Part shown: one piece after another, positions 63,675-64,000 of the stretch
Numbering within the stretch: position 1 is the first letter of the stretch
Layout: each line of letters begins with the position of its first letter
Origin: Rhodococcus sp. KRD162
GTDB lineage: Bacteria > Actinomycetota > Actinomycetes > Mycobacteriales > Mycobacteriaceae
Direction of reading: 5' to 3'
Length of the DNA stretch: 64,000 nt
Assembly: GCF_017168335.1 (NCBI RefSeq)
Contig: NZ_JABFAU010000013.1
Location: 122,499-186,498, forward strand
Made by a program: the position numbers and the translations under genes
Notes under the pieces: model-generated
Told to the model about the DNA's origin: nothing
What the model saw: only the letters and a program-made list of their open reading frames with translations
Databases searched by the model: none

Positions 63675-64000
63675 CTACACGTTGTCGAGCGACTGGTCGC
63701 GGGTTTCCCTCATGATGATGAGCGAGATCAAGGTCAACGAGGCCGCGATGGCCAGATAGACACCCACCCAGCCGACGCCGTAGCTGCTCACCAGCCAGGT
63801 GGCGATGAACGGGGCCACTGCCGCACCGAGGATCGACGCGGTGTTGTACGAGATTCCCGAGCCGGTGTAGCGAACGTTCGTCGGAAACAGTTCGGGCAGA
63901 ACGGCACTCATCGGACCGAAGGTCAGGCCCATCAAACCGAGGCCGACGCACATGAAGACCAACATCTTGCCTGCGGACGCGGACGCCGGATCGGCGAACC
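63675..64000 (-). CDS. MFS transporter (metabolite:H+ symporter type), C-terminal part
   Basis: Only the last 108 codons are in the window; the frame is open to the right edge. The segment GPMSAVLPELFPTNVRYTGSGISYNTASILGAAVAPFIA is typical of helices 10-11 of MHS-group major facilitator proteins (ShiA/ProP/KgtP-like), and it ends with one more helix and a short cytoplasmic tail. The substrate cannot be told. Confidence 0.82.
   Translation of the reverse strand, partial: FADPASASAGKMLVFMCVGLGLMGLTFGPMSAVLPELFPTNVRYTGSGISYNTASILGAAVAPFIATWLVSSYGVGWVGVYLAIAASLTLISLIIMRETRDQSLDNV

Overview
The window is high-GC actinobacterial chromosome, most like Rhodococcus or a close mycolate-producing relative. 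Support for this: mycothiol-dependent and HadA-like genes, TopA with a long Lys/Ala tail, and a right half in the gene order I recall for Mycobacterium tuberculosis Rv3644c-Rv3667 (holB, topA, a conserved small protein, a cold-shock protein, an Rv3649-type helicase, the tad pilus cluster, 6C RNA, an HAD phosphatase, Ms1-type RNA, an Rv3662c-type protein, dppDCBA, acs). The synteny is from memory, not a search.

Left half (1-28.8 kb), accessory metabolism. A DUF222 nuclease gene runs off the left edge behind a LexA-type box. Next come IclR plus scoAB (ketoacid CoA-transferase), an aldo/keto reductase, a phospholipase D-like protein, and a protealysin-type protease with its emfourin-type inhibitor. 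Then a TetR-controlled SDR/flavin-monooxygenase pair, an EamA exporter and a CGNR protein. A five-gene sugar or glycerophosphodiester ABC operon has a metallophosphoesterase embedded in it. It is followed by a LysR regulator, an AGE-family isomerase, a RibD-like reductase and a TetR/hydrolase pair. A degenerate-methyltransferase/DUF2087 fusion lies directly before an AlkC-type glycosylase. Last is a TetR regulon with three operator copies driving a 6-oxocamphor-hydrolase-like enzyme and a mycothiol-dependent isomerase-family protein.

Island (28.9-33.5 kb). A 40-nt tRNA-Thr fragment at 28835-28874 repeats the 3' part of the intact tRNA-Thr(CGT) at 33589-33661, giving att-like borders. Inside are leftward genes of unlike composition: two orphans and an overlapping trio of colicin E3-type RNase domain, small acidic protein and ImmA-type peptidase. 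A broken tyrosine integrase lies next to the tRNA. The right border also carries a copy of the host flank outside the tRNA, and the integrase reading frame ends in it before the catalytic tyrosine.

Right half (33.7-64 kb), core chromosome. It holds DNA polymerase III delta', a DUF3558 lipoprotein, topoisomerase I, a cold-shock protein and an MrfA-like helicase. A lactate module follows (GntR regulator, permease, dehydrogenase). The tad/Flp pilus operon has lost the end of its last gene at one copy of a 72-bp repeat that also follows the helicase. The 6C and Ms1-type RNAs flank the HAD phosphatase. After them come the dipeptide transporter, acetyl-CoA synthetase, a GT39-type membrane glycosyltransferase and the start-proximal-truncated end of an MFS transporter.

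No rRNA, CRISPR array or complete transposase was seen.
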